Source: Steroidobacteraceae bacterium (GTDB lineage Bacteria > Pseudomonadota > Gammaproteobacteria > Steroidobacterales > Steroidobacteraceae). Taken from it: a DNA stretch of 64,000 nucleotides. This document shows, in pieces, positions 18,959 through 26,493 of the stretch. The stretch is from contig JANWJS010000010.1 of assembly GCA_025451845.1 (NCBI GenBank), positions 103,081 through 167,080 of the forward strand, written 5' to 3'. A program made the translations under genes and the position numbers. The notes under the pieces were generated by a model. It worked only from the letters and a program-made list of their open reading frames with translations, was not told the DNA's origin and did not search any database. Positions within the stretch are counted from its first letter, which is position 1. Each line of letters opens with the position of its first letter.

Positions 18959-19837
18959 ATGGAAGGGGTCGAGAAAGTCCGCTCGTTCAACCGCACCGTG
19001 ACCCGGCGGCTGGGCGTCCTCAACGAGCGCTACCTGGGACGCGACCGGCCGCTTGTGGAGTCGCGCCTGCTGTTCGAGATCGGCGCCCAGGGCGCCGCGG
19101 TCCGCGAGCTGCGCCTGCGGCTGGGTCTCGATTCCGGTTTCGCCAGCCGCCTGCTGCGCGGGCTCGAGCGCAAGAAGCTCGTGAGAACAGACCCGACGGG
19201 CGCCGACGGGCGGGTCAGGATCGCCCGGCTGACACGCTCCGGGCTCGCGGAGCTCGAGCGGCTCAATTCACTGTCCGATGATCTGGCGCGCTCGATGCTC
19301 GCGCCCCTCAGCCCCGATCAGGCGCAGCGGCTGGTAGCCGCAATGGGCGAGGTCGATCGCCTGCTCTGCGCCTCGAGCATCGAGTTCGGAGAAGCGGATC
19401 CGCGTACCGTCGACGCCGAGGGGTGCCTGCAGAAATATTACGCCGAGCTTGCGGCGCGATTTCCGAATGGATTCGAGCTGCACGCCGACGACGCGCCGGC
19501 CGCGGAAGACCTTCTGCCCCCGGCCGGCTGCATGCTCCTCGTACGGCTCTTCGGCGAGCCGGTCGGCTGCGGCGGCATCCGCACTCTCGAGCCCGGGCTA
19601 GGGGAGATCAAGCGCATGTGGCTGTCGCCGCGGGTGCGTGGGCTCGGCCTTGGGCGCCGCCTTCTCGCGGAGCTGGAGCGGACGGGGATGGCGCGCAAGC
19701 TGCGCACCATCCGCCTCGACACCCATGGCTCGCTCGCCGAAGCCCTCCACCTGTACCGTGCCTGCGGCTACCGCGAAATCCCGCGGTACAACGCCAACCC
19801 CTACGCCCAGCACTGGTTCGAGAAGAGCTTGAGCTGA
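18959..19837 (+). CDS. MarR-type regulator fused to GNAT acetyltransferase
   Basis: 292 residues. The N-terminal half is a MarR winged helix (about 5-135: RSFNRTVTRRLGVLNERYLG, LRLGLDSGFASRLLRGLERKKLV). The C-terminal half is a GNAT domain (about 160-290) with the acetyl-CoA loop RGLGLGRRLLAELE and the ending YRACGYREIPRYNANPYAQHWFEK. Fusions of this type are known in proteobacteria, but their acetyl acceptors are mostly undefined. The gene stands alone behind the palindrome at its start codon. Confidence 0.9.
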   Translation: MEGVEKVRSFNRTVTRRLGVLNERYLGRDRPLVESRLLFEIGAQGAAVRELRLRLGLDSGFASRLLRGLERKKLVRTDPTGADGRVRIARLTRSGLAELERLNSLSDDLARSMLAPLSPDQAQRLVAAMGEVDRLLCASSIEFGEADPRTVDAEGCLQKYYAELAARFPNGFELHADDAPAAEDLLPPAGCMLLVRLFGEPVGCGGIRTLEPGLGEIKRMWLSPRVRGLGLGRRLLAELERTGMARKLRTIRLDTHGSLAEALHLYRACGYREIPRYNANPYAQHWFEKSLS

Positions 19838-19876
19838 GTCCGTCGCGTGTTAAAAGCTGCCCAAGCAATAGAAGCC

Positions 19877-19905
19877 TTGACAAAAACAGCCTAGGCAAGT
19901 ATGAT
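19877..19905 (+). promoter_or_regulatory. sigma-70 promoter of marR with operator in the spacer
   Basis: TTGACA (19877-19882) and TATGAT (19900-19905) are separated by exactly 17 bases, a near-consensus promoter. The spacer holds AGCCTAGGCA (19888-19897), whose core GCCTAGGC is a perfect palindrome. A 9-of-10 match lies ahead of emrA at 20447-20456. Binding here would block RNA polymerase directly. Confidence 0.85.
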
Positions 19906-19911
19906 CGCGTC

Positions 19912-19929
19912 ATCTCCCATCAGGGAGAT
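19912..19929 (+). promoter_or_regulatory. 5' stem-loop at the predicted start of the marR message
   Basis: ATCTCCC-ATCA-GGGAGAT is a perfect 7-bp stem with a 4-base loop. From the -10 position, transcription should begin at about 19912, so the hairpin would sit at the extreme 5' end of the mRNA, 18 bases before the start codon. A stabilising 5' stem or translational control element is inferred. Confidence 0.5.
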
Positions 19930-19946
19930 TTTCACGGAGAGCGATC

Positions 19947-20414
19947 TTGGTGACCATATACGACAGCGACAACTACGAGCCCAGCAGGAGTGTGGCTCAT
20001 CTGGTGGGTCAGGTACGGACGGAGCTGCTGGCTGCCCTGGACCGGGAGCTGACTGCGGACCGACACGTCGCCGAAATAGGTGTCACCGCAGCGCAGTTCA
20101 TCGTGATGTCCAGGCTGGCGGCCGCGGAGCGCAAGAAGTCCGCGTCCGATCTGTGCAAGGAGATGTCGTACGACGCTGGCGCCATGACCCGCATGATCGA
20201 TCGCCTCGAGAGCAAGAGTTTGATCCGCCGGGCCCGCTGCCCGCAGGACCGCCGGTTGGTGTACCTGGAAATGACCGAGCAGGGGCGCTCCGTCTATCCG
20301 CGGCTGCGCGAGCTCTCGATGTCGATTCAGAACCGCTTCCTGCGCGGCTTCAGCCGCGCGGACGCGCGCCAGCTCGAGGGCCTGCTCGGCCGCATGTTGG
20401 AGAACGCAGCCTGA
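19947..20414 (+). CDS. MarR/EmrR-family repressor of the adjacent efflux genes
   Basis: 155 residues from TTG (19947) or 154 from GTG (19950); GGAGA at 19936-19940 suits either. The winged-helix region is clear: GVTAAQFIVMSRLAA, CKEMSYDAGAMTRMIDRLESKSLI and DRRLVYLEMTEQG. MarR/EmrR proteins dissociate from DNA on binding phenolic or drug-like ligands. It is followed 82 bases later by emrA and emrB, and matching palindromes precede both marR and emrA, so it very likely represses both. Confidence 0.9.
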   Translation: MVTIYDSDNYEPSRSVAHLVGQVRTELLAALDRELTADRHVAEIGVTAAQFIVMSRLAAAERKKSASDLCKEMSYDAGAMTRMIDRLESKSLIRRARCPQDRRLVYLEMTEQGRSVYPRLRELSMSIQNRFLRGFSRADARQLEGLLGRMLENAA

Positions 20415-20446
20415 GGACGGCAACCGTTTTTTTACCGGCAGAAATC

Positions 20447-20456
20447 TGCCTAGGCA
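20447..20456 (+). promoter_or_regulatory. MarR operator box upstream of emrA
   Basis: TGCCTAGGCA is a perfect 10-base palindrome 40 bases before the emrA start. It matches the box inside the marR promoter (AGCCTAGGCA) at 9 of 10 positions. The two copies frame the marR gene, which suggests coordinated control of regulator and pump. Confidence 0.75.
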
Positions 20457-20496
20457 TTTTTAGCCATGGCAATGAGATGGACTGGGAGATTGAGAC

Positions 20497-21774
20497 ATGA
20501 CGACTCGCGACGACACTGAAAGAACCTCGGCCTGGAAGAGCCCCAGGGTGCGTTGGCTCGTGTTCATTCTCGGCGGCTTCCTCGTCCTGGGCGCCGCCTG
20601 GGGCGTCTATTGGGACCGCGACCTGCGCTACTCCGTATATACGGACGACGCCTACGTCAGCGGCAACGTGGTGCAGATCACCCCGCAGATCTCCGGCACG
20701 GTCGTGGCCATCGGCGCGGACAACACTCAGTTCGTGAAGGCTGGCCAGCCGCTGGTGCGGCTCGACCCCGCGGATGCCCAGGTGGCTCTGCAGGAGTCGC
20801 AGGCGCAGCTCGCGCGCACCGTGCGCCAGGTGCGCAATCTCTTCTCGACCAGTTCCGCGCTGCAGGCGAACGTGCAGGTCCGGCGCACGGATCTCGCCAA
20901 GGCGCAGAGCGACTACGCGCGCCGTGCGCGCCTCGAGCGCAGCGGCGCGATCTCTGAGGAAGAGCTGCAGCACGCCGCGGACGCGGCGAAGGCGGCGCAG
21001 GCGGGGCTGGCGGCTGCACAGCAACAGCTGGCTGCCAATCGGGCATGGGTCGACGGTACGACCCTCCAGAGCAATCCCGCCGTGCGCGATGCGGCTGCGG
21101 CCGTGCATGCGGCCTATCTCAATTATGTGCGCACCGTCCTGCCCGCTCCGGTGTCGGGCTTCGTTGCCCGGCGCGACGTGCAGCTCGGCGAGCGTGTCAG
21201 CACCGGAACGCCGCTGATGGCGGTGGTGCCGCTCAACGAGGTATGGGTCGACGCCAACTTCAAGGAGTCGCAGCTTGGCACCATGCGTGCCGGGCAGCCG
21301 GTCACGCTGATCTCCGATCTCTACGGCAGCGGTGTCGTGTTTCACGGCAGGGTCATCGGATTCGGCGCGGGGACGGGCTCGGCGTTCTCGCTGCTGCCTG
21401 CCCAGAATGCCACCGGCAACTGGATCAAGATCGTGCAGCGCGTTCCCGTGCGGGTTGCGCTCGATCCGCGCGAGCTCGCGCAGCATCCGTTGCAGATCGG
21501 CCTGTCCATGAAGGCCTACGTCAACGTACGCGATGACGGTGGCCAGCGGTTGCCCGAAGTGGCCACCAACGAGGCTGACTACTCGACAGACGTCTTCCAG
21601 TCCGTGACGGCTCAGGCCGATGCGATGGTGCGGCAGATCATTGCTGCGAACGCTCCGAGTGCGGTCCGAGCGAGCGCCTCTCGCCGGCTCGCGTCGCGGC
21701 TAGGCGCCGGAGCTCAGATCCTCGCCGCGCCCTTCCCGGTCCCATCCGCCTCGCCTGTCGCGCTCAACGACTAG
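20497..21774 (+). CDS. emrA: EmrA-like membrane fusion protein (HlyD family)
   Basis: 425 residues. One membrane anchor (WLVFILGGFLVLGAAWGVYW, about 19-39) precedes a periplasmic adaptor with the lipoyl half-motifs YTDDAYVSGNVVQITPQISG and PLVRLDPAD, an alpha-hairpin (about 90-185), and a beta-barrel region (VNDANFKE-type, here WVDANFKESQLG). EmrA links the inner-membrane pump to an outer-membrane channel. No TolC-like gene is next to it. It lies 44 bases before emrB. Confidence 0.92.
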   Translation: MTTRDDTERTSAWKSPRVRWLVFILGGFLVLGAAWGVYWDRDLRYSVYTDDAYVSGNVVQITPQISGTVVAIGADNTQFVKAGQPLVRLDPADAQVALQESQAQLARTVRQVRNLFSTSSALQANVQVRRTDLAKAQSDYARRARLERSGAISEEELQHAADAAKAAQAGLAAAQQQLAANRAWVDGTTLQSNPAVRDAAAAVHAAYLNYVRTVLPAPVSGFVARRDVQLGERVSTGTPLMAVVPLNEVWVDANFKESQLGTMRAGQPVTLISDLYGSGVVFHGRVIGFGAGTGSAFSLLPAQNATGNWIKIVQRVPVRVALDPRELAQHPLQIGLSMKAYVNVRDDGGQRLPEVATNEADYSTDVFQSVTAQADAMVRQIIAANAPSAVRASASRRLASRLGAGAQILAAPFPVPSASPVALND

Positions 21775-21818
21775 CAGTGCGGGCGGGGTGAGCCAGTTCC
21801 CCGCGCGAGGCTTGCAAC

Positions 21819-23438
21819 ATGAGCGCAGTCATTCAGGAAAGACAGGACACGCTGCCGCAGCCGAGGCCTGCGGCGGCGGCGCCCGCGGCCGCACCGCAGC
21901 AGCCGTGCCTCAAGGGCAGCGCGCTGGCTCTGGGCACGCTGGCGCTGTCGCTCGCCACATTCATGAACGTGCTCGACACGTCAATCGCCAACGTGGCGAT
22001 TCCCTCCATCGCGGGGGATCTCGGCGTCTCTCCGGATCAGGGGACGTGGGTCATCACTTCGTTCGCCGTGGCGAACGCCATCTCCATGCCGCTGACTGGC
22101 TGGCTCACGCGCCGGATCGGGCAGGTGCGGCTGTTCGCCGCCTCGACGCTGTTATTCGTGCTGGCTTCCTTCCTCTGCGGGCTCGCGCCCTCGATCGGCA
22201 TGCTGGTGGCATTCCGGGCGCTCCAGGGCCTGGTGGCGGGCCCGATGATTCCGCTGTCGCAGTCGCTGCTGCTGGCGAGCTATCCCAAGGCCAAGGCAGG
22301 CGTCGCGCTCACGGTATGGTCGATGACGACGCTGGTGGCTCCGGTAGTGGGGCCCGTGCTCGGCGGTTGGATCACCGACAATTACTCCTGGCCCTGGATC
22401 TTCTACATCAACGTGCCAATCGGCATCGCTGCGGTCGTCGTGACCTGGGCGATCTACCGGCGCCGGGAGACGCCTACCGCGCGTCTGCCAATCGACAAGG
22501 TGGGTCTGGGGCTGCTCGTGCTGTGGGTAGGAGCGATGCAGATCCTGCTCGACAAGGGAAAAAATCTCGACTGGTTCAACTCGCCGGTCATCGTGACGCT
22601 GGCCATCATCGCGGTGGTTGGATTCGTGGTCTTCCTTGTCTGGGAGCTGACCGACAAGCATCCGATCGTCGACTTGAGCCTCTTTCGCAGACGCAATTTC
22701 TCCGTGAGCACGGTCTCGATGCTCGTGGGTTACGGCCTGTATTTCGGCAACGTGGTATTGCTGCCCCTCTGGCTGCAGCAGTACATGGGATATACCGCCA
22801 CGCTGGCCGGGGTCGTGCTGGCGCCGGTGGGCGTGCTGGCCATCCTGCTCATGCCGTTCGTCGGCCGCAATCTCACCCGCATCGATCCGCGCTGGATCGT
22901 CACCAGCTCGTTCCTCATCTTCGGGCTGGTGATGTTCATGCGGTCGTGGTTCAACACGCAGGCCGACATCGCCACGCTGCTGGTTCCGACCGTCATCCAA
23001 GGTGCGGCGCTGGCGACTTTCTTCGTGCCGCTGCTCACACTTGGCTTTTCGGGGCTCCCTGGCGAGCGCATCCCCGCGGCTTCCGGTCTCATGAACTTCG
23101 CCCGCATCACCGCCGGCTCGTTCGCGACGTCCATCACCACCACTCTCTGGGACCGGCGCGCAACGCTGCATCACGAGCAACTGGTAGAGCACCTGACGAG
23201 CTCGAACGCCGCCATGACGCAGGCGTTGGCGCAACTCCATGCCGGCGGCTTCACCAGTCAGCAGGGCTACGCGCTGCTCAACAACCTGGTCGACAACCAG
23301 GCATACATGCTCTCAGCCAACGACATCTTCTACGTGTCGGGCTTCCTCTTTGTCATCCTGGCGGGCCTCGTATGGCTCGCGCGGCCCTCGAAGACGGGCG
23401 GCGGCGCAGGCAAGGAGGCCGCCGCGGGTGCGCATTGA
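21819..23438 (+). CDS. emrB: EmrB-like DHA2-family drug:proton antiporter
   Basis: 539 residues with about 14 membrane segments, the DHA2 MFS layout. Typical stretches are FMNVLDTSIANVAIPSIAGD, WVITSFAVANAISMPLTGWL and LTVWSMTTLVAPVVGPVLGG. A hydrophilic Ala/Pro-rich N-terminal tail of about 40 residues is present. It exports hydrophobic drugs or phenolics with EmrA. It is the last gene of the marR-emrA-emrB unit and is followed at once by a dispersed repeat. Confidence 0.93.
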   Translation: MSAVIQERQDTLPQPRPAAAAPAAAPQQPCLKGSALALGTLALSLATFMNVLDTSIANVAIPSIAGDLGVSPDQGTWVITSFAVANAISMPLTGWLTRRIGQVRLFAASTLLFVLASFLCGLAPSIGMLVAFRALQGLVAGPMIPLSQSLLLASYPKAKAGVALTVWSMTTLVAPVVGPVLGGWITDNYSWPWIFYINVPIGIAAVVVTWAIYRRRETPTARLPIDKVGLGLLVLWVGAMQILLDKGKNLDWFNSPVIVTLAIIAVVGFVVFLVWELTDKHPIVDLSLFRRRNFSVSTVSMLVGYGLYFGNVVLLPLWLQQYMGYTATLAGVVLAPVGVLAILLMPFVGRNLTRIDPRWIVTSSFLIFGLVMFMRSWFNTQADIATLLVPTVIQGAALATFFVPLLTLGFSGLPGERIPAASGLMNFARITAGSFATSITTTLWDRRATLHHEQLVEHLTSSNAAMTQALAQLHAGGFTSQQGYALLNNLVDNQAYMLSANDIFYVSGFLFVILAGLVWLARPSKTGGGAGKEAAAGAH

Positions 23439-23535
23439 TTTCTCAGCGCGAATCGCTCCCGGCGATTCGCGCGGCCAGCCGTGGGACTTTTCGGGCTCGC
23501 GGCCCCCGGGGCGGCTCATCGGCTGCTTTCGAACG
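23439..23535 (+). repeat. dispersed intergenic repeat, copy A (emrB/sixA convergent junction)
   Basis: The whole stop-to-stop gap resembles the gap at 54986-55100. Shared blocks include AATCGCT-CCGGC-ATTCGCGCGGCC, a central CGCGGCCC, and TGCTTTCG-ACGT-AC. This copy opens with a perfect hairpin, GCGCGAATCGC-TCCCG-GCGATTCGCGC (23446-23472), a likely bidirectional terminator. The similarity was seen by eye; a genome-wide search is needed for copy number. Confidence 0.65.
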
Positions 23536-24036
23536 TCACAACTTTCGAAGCATTCTTGGGGGGAGGGACCATTGCAGCACGCCCTGGCCCGCGCACAGCG
23601 GCCCTTCGAACCGCAGGCATACGACGGCGCTTTTCTTGAGCTCGAATGCGTCGGAGCGGGCGTCACCCTGCAGGCATAGCGCCACCAGCCGCCCGAGGTG
23701 GGGCAGGTGGCCTACGACAGCGGCGCATTCGGCCTTCGCTCCCCGGCGTCTGAGAGCCTCCAGCACTCCTTCCGGGGACCCTTCTGGGGAGAGCGCCGCG
23801 CACTCCACCGCTTGGGGCCAGCGAGCGGCTTGCTCCAAAACCGCGGCCGTGTCACGCGCGCGCACCAGAGGGCTGGTCAGGACCAGCGAGGGCCGTTGGG
23901 TGATGCGCTTCAGGCCCGCCGCGGCGCGGCGGGCCCGCTTCACGCCTTCCATCGTGAGGGGGCGCTGCGTGTCGTCCGGCCAGCGTTTCGCGTCCCGCGG
24001 AAAAGCGATGGCGTGCCGGAGGATGATCAGTTCCAT
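23536..24036 (-). CDS. sixA: SixA-type histidine phosphatase
   Basis: 166 residues from ATG at 24036. The N-terminal LILRHAIAFPRD carries the RH signature of the histidine phosphatase superfamily, and the second catalytic histidine is in VVGHLPHLGRLV. E. coli SixA removes phosphate from phosphohistidine on PtsO/NPr and related proteins. It overlaps the CYTH-CHAD gene by 10 bases, so the two are translationally coupled. An upstream in-frame ATG at 24069 lies deeper in that gene and is less likely. Confidence 0.88.
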   Translation of the reverse strand: MELIILRHAIAFPRDAKRWPDDTQRPLTMEGVKRARRAAAGLKRITQRPSLVLTSPLVRARDTAAVLEQAARWPQAVECAALSPEGSPEGVLEALRRRGAKAECAAVVGHLPHLGRLVALCLQGDARSDAFELKKSAVVCLRFEGPLCAGQGVLQWSLPPRMLRKL

Positions 24037-25868
24037 ACGCGGTGCCCGCTCGCGTCGCGGAATGCCCATCGGCCCGCCGCGCCGGAAAAACTACCGTTGC
24101 CGCCGACGGCGTGACTGAGACTAACGGGCCCATCTTGGCTGTCGCTCATCGACAGGGTGTCGCGAGCCATGCGCGCGCGCAGAGCCTTCCAGTGCCTGCC
24201 GCGGACCTTGCGCCAGGGTCTCTCGACCTTTCCACCCAGATGGGCCGCTTGCCGCGCGTGCACCTCCGCCATTCTCCCCATCATGAAGAATGTCGGCGCG
24301 CTGAAGCTCGCCGGCGGGCGGCTGGCGAGTTGCGTCAGGTATCGGGAGATCACGTCCGCATCGTGTTGCGTCCCAAGCTTGCTTTGCAGCTTGTGCAGCG
24401 CCGCGAGCATTTTCTCCGCGGGCTTCCCGTAGGTCGGTGCGATCACCTCGAGGGCGTAGCGCAGCTTCTTGGCGCGCACCCGAACCTGGTGGAACTCGGG
24501 GATCGATGACTTGCGGGTCAGCCGGCGGGCGCTCTTGCGCAATTTGCGGTAGCGCTGGTCGATCAGATCGGGCACGACGGCCAACGCGGGGGCGTTGCGC
24601 GCGGACACGGATGCTGTGGGGAGCGGCGCTCGGGTGAGCTGGTCGGGCAGGGTGTCGAGCCAATCGCGCGTGCGCTTCGCATCGAGCGCGCGCAGCATGA
24701 TGGTTCGTGCGCGTGTCCTCTCCGATTGCAGGTGTTGCAGCAGCGGGTCGAGTCCGGCGCGATCCCCTTCGGGGAGGCCCCTGCGAAACGAGTTCGCCGC
24801 CTCGAGGCGAATGTCCGCGTCCCGCACAACACCCAGCGCGTCCAGCAGGCCCTTGAGCGTCGGCTGACTTCTCCGCAAGCCGGCAGGCAGGCAGGAGCGA
24901 AAGAGGTTGAGGACCGTTTGCATCCGCCGCGCGGTCACGCGCAGCTTGTGCAGGGCCTCGGGCCCCTCGCCGAGCCGGGCGGGGGGCTCGTTGGCTTGCC
25001 ATTCCAGAACCAGTCTGCGCAGCACCTCGGCAGCGAAATCGCCGGCGCGGGTCGACGCATGGATCACGGCCGGCGGCGGCGCCGGCTCCCGATCCGGTCC
25101 CGCGACGCGCGGCGGTGCAAGGGAGGCCGAGCGCAGGCCTACGGCAAACTTGTTTTCCGTCGCTGGGCAAAGTGAGCATTCGCTACGCAGCTGCTGCGCA
25201 AGCCGTTCGAGCGGGGCTGAATCGGGGCCGATGACTTCCAGCTCGACACGCGTCAGGAGCATGGGGCGGCGGCGGCCCTTACCGCGCGAGAACCGCGCCT
25301 CATCGAGAGCGACCTCGCCCACGTCCACCGCGGGATTGCCGGTTCGGACCGCGAATCGCTGGCGCGCCGTGCGGACCTCGAAGAGGGTGCGAAGGGGCTT
25401 CACGCCGGCGACGTCGCAGACGCGGCTGCCCACCGGACCGCTGGCGTGAGCCAGGGCCTGGGGCCTGCTTTCGGGCAGGGCTTCGGTAAGCTCGCGCCGG
25501 TCGGCGACGTCGTCGCGCGCGGAGCGCAGACTCTTCAGGGTCGCCTCCGCCTCAGCCCCCTTCTCGCGCAGCCGAAGCGCAAAGCCCGCGCGGAAAACGC
25601 GCCAGTCTTCGGTGTCCAGGTACCTATCACGGAGCTGCTGCGAGGGCAGCGGCTCGATGGTCAGCTCGCCCAGGACGCTGTGCTGCTCGAGCCAGCGCCG
25701 GACGACGGCAAGGTCGGGTGCCGTAAGCTGCCACTCGACCTCGCGCGCCTCCCCGCCAGCCCTGGCGGCGCTTTTTGCAGGAGCAGTGACGTGGGTGCGG
25801 CCCGAGCCAGTGCCAGGGCGGCGGCGAGAGCCTGGGAAAGGGGGGGCGTGGTGGCGTGACGGCGGCAT
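24027..25868 (-). CDS. CYTH-CHAD domain protein
   Basis: 613 residues from ATG at 25868. An N-terminal CYTH domain (about 40-245: REVEWQL, YLDTEDWRVFRAGFALRLRE, LTRVELEVIG) is joined to a C-terminal CHAD domain (about 280-560: LHKLRVTARRMQTVLNLFRS, FHQVRVRAKKLRYALEVIAPTYG). CYTH domains process triphosphates; CHAD domains bind inorganic polyphosphate. The usual CYTH ExExK triad here reads E43-x-E45-x-Q47, so the lysine is replaced. Coupled to sixA, which may mark a polyphosphate or phosphate-stress function (inference). Confidence 0.88.
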   Translation of the reverse strand: MPPSRHHAPPFPGSRRRPGTGSGRTHVTAPAKSAARAGGEAREVEWQLTAPDLAVVRRWLEQHSVLGELTIEPLPSQQLRDRYLDTEDWRVFRAGFALRLREKGAEAEATLKSLRSARDDVADRRELTEALPESRPQALAHASGPVGSRVCDVAGVKPLRTLFEVRTARQRFAVRTGNPAVDVGEVALDEARFSRGKGRRRPMLLTRVELEVIGPDSAPLERLAQQLRSECSLCPATENKFAVGLRSASLAPPRVAGPDREPAPPPAVIHASTRAGDFAAEVLRRLVLEWQANEPPARLGEGPEALHKLRVTARRMQTVLNLFRSCLPAGLRRSQPTLKGLLDALGVVRDADIRLEAANSFRRGLPEGDRAGLDPLLQHLQSERTRARTIMLRALDAKRTRDWLDTLPDQLTRAPLPTASVSARNAPALAVVPDLIDQRYRKLRKSARRLTRKSSIPEFHQVRVRAKKLRYALEVIAPTYGKPAEKMLAALHKLQSKLGTQHDADVISRYLTQLASRPPASFSAPTFFMMGRMAEVHARQAAHLGGKVERPWRKVRGRHWKALRARMARDTLSMSDSQDGPVSLSHAVGGNGSFSGAAGRWAFRDASGHRVWN

Positions 25869-26045
25869 GGGGATCGCCAAGAATAAACCCAAATTGACGC
25901 TTCCACGGCCGGTTCCGTATGATGCGCGCCCCCGTGCGGCGGGTCTGGCAGACAGCATGCAGGCACGTGGCGCGAGACCGATGGCATGGCAAGGTGCCTG
26001 GCGACGAGACCCCGCGCGTGCGGGCGAGTGGGCGGTGCAGTCCGC

Positions 26046-26122
26046 GTGCCCGTAGCTCAGTTGGATAGAGCACCGGCCTTCTAAGCCGGTGGTCGCAGGT
26101 TCGAGTCCTGCCGGGCACGCCA
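26046..26122 (+). tRNA. tRNA-Arg (TCT)
   Basis: Acceptor GTGCCCG pairs with CGGGCAC. The anticodon stem CCGGC/GCCGG encloses CTTCTAA, giving TCT. The T arm contains GGTTCGAGTCC and CCA is encoded. It is the first of three tRNAs in tandem. Confidence 0.95.
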
Positions 26123-26204
26123 GCCGCCGAGGGATCCGGCAGGCCGGGGCGTCCGGAGATGCGCCGGGCTTGCGCGGGGGCGGGGGATGGATGGAGGCGA
26201 CAAC

Positions 26205-26281
26205 GGTGGACGTAGCTCAGCTGGTAGAGTCCCGGGTTGTGATCCCGGTTGTCGCGGGTTCGAGTCCCGTCGTCCACCCCA
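26205..26281 (+). tRNA. tRNA-His (GTG)
   Basis: Acceptor GTGGACG pairs with CGTCCAC, with the histidine-specific extra G at 26205 opposite C26278. The anticodon loop TTGTGAT gives GTG. CCA is encoded at 26279-26281. Confidence 0.95.
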
Positions 26282-26293
26282 CCAATTTTGAAT

Positions 26294-26369
26294 GGGCCGT
26301 TAGCTCAGCTGGTAGAGCAGGAGACTCTTAATCTCTTGGTCGTAGGTTCGATCCCTACACGGCCCACCA
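26294..26369 (+). tRNA. tRNA-Lys (CTT), integration target
   Basis: Acceptor GGGCCGT pairs with ACGGCCC and the anticodon loop CTCTTAA gives CTT; CCA is encoded. Its 3' half is repeated imperfectly at 31639-31664, and an integrase pseudogene begins 125 bases downstream. This marks it as the attachment site of an integrated element; the tRNA itself is intact. Confidence 0.96.
26339..26364 (+). repeat. attachment-site repeat, tRNA-proximal copy
   Basis: This 26-base part of tRNA-Lys (anticodon-arm end, T arm and acceptor) matches 31639-31664 at 24 of 26 positions, exactly 5,300 bases apart. This copy keeps the functional tRNA sequence. Confidence 0.8.
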
Positions 26370-26493
26370 AGTCTCTCGAATATGAGTAGCTTGCCGGCGC
26401 GGAAAGCCTGGCAAGCTTCACTGCATGCGTCATTTCGTGCAGATCCCCGTGCCGCGACTTACTCACCGCCGCACGCAGTGCACCGAGGCGCAT

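Noticed and set aside
21788..24118. Long plus-strand frame across emrB and sixA
   Set aside because: It is out of frame with EmrB, which is complete in the other frame, and gives Arg/His/Gly-rich sequence without domains.
26046..26369. Possible CRISPR-like periodicity in the tRNA cluster
   Set aside because: The repeated segments are the shared T arms and D arms of three tRNAs; no CRISPR repeat-spacer array was seen anywhere in the window.
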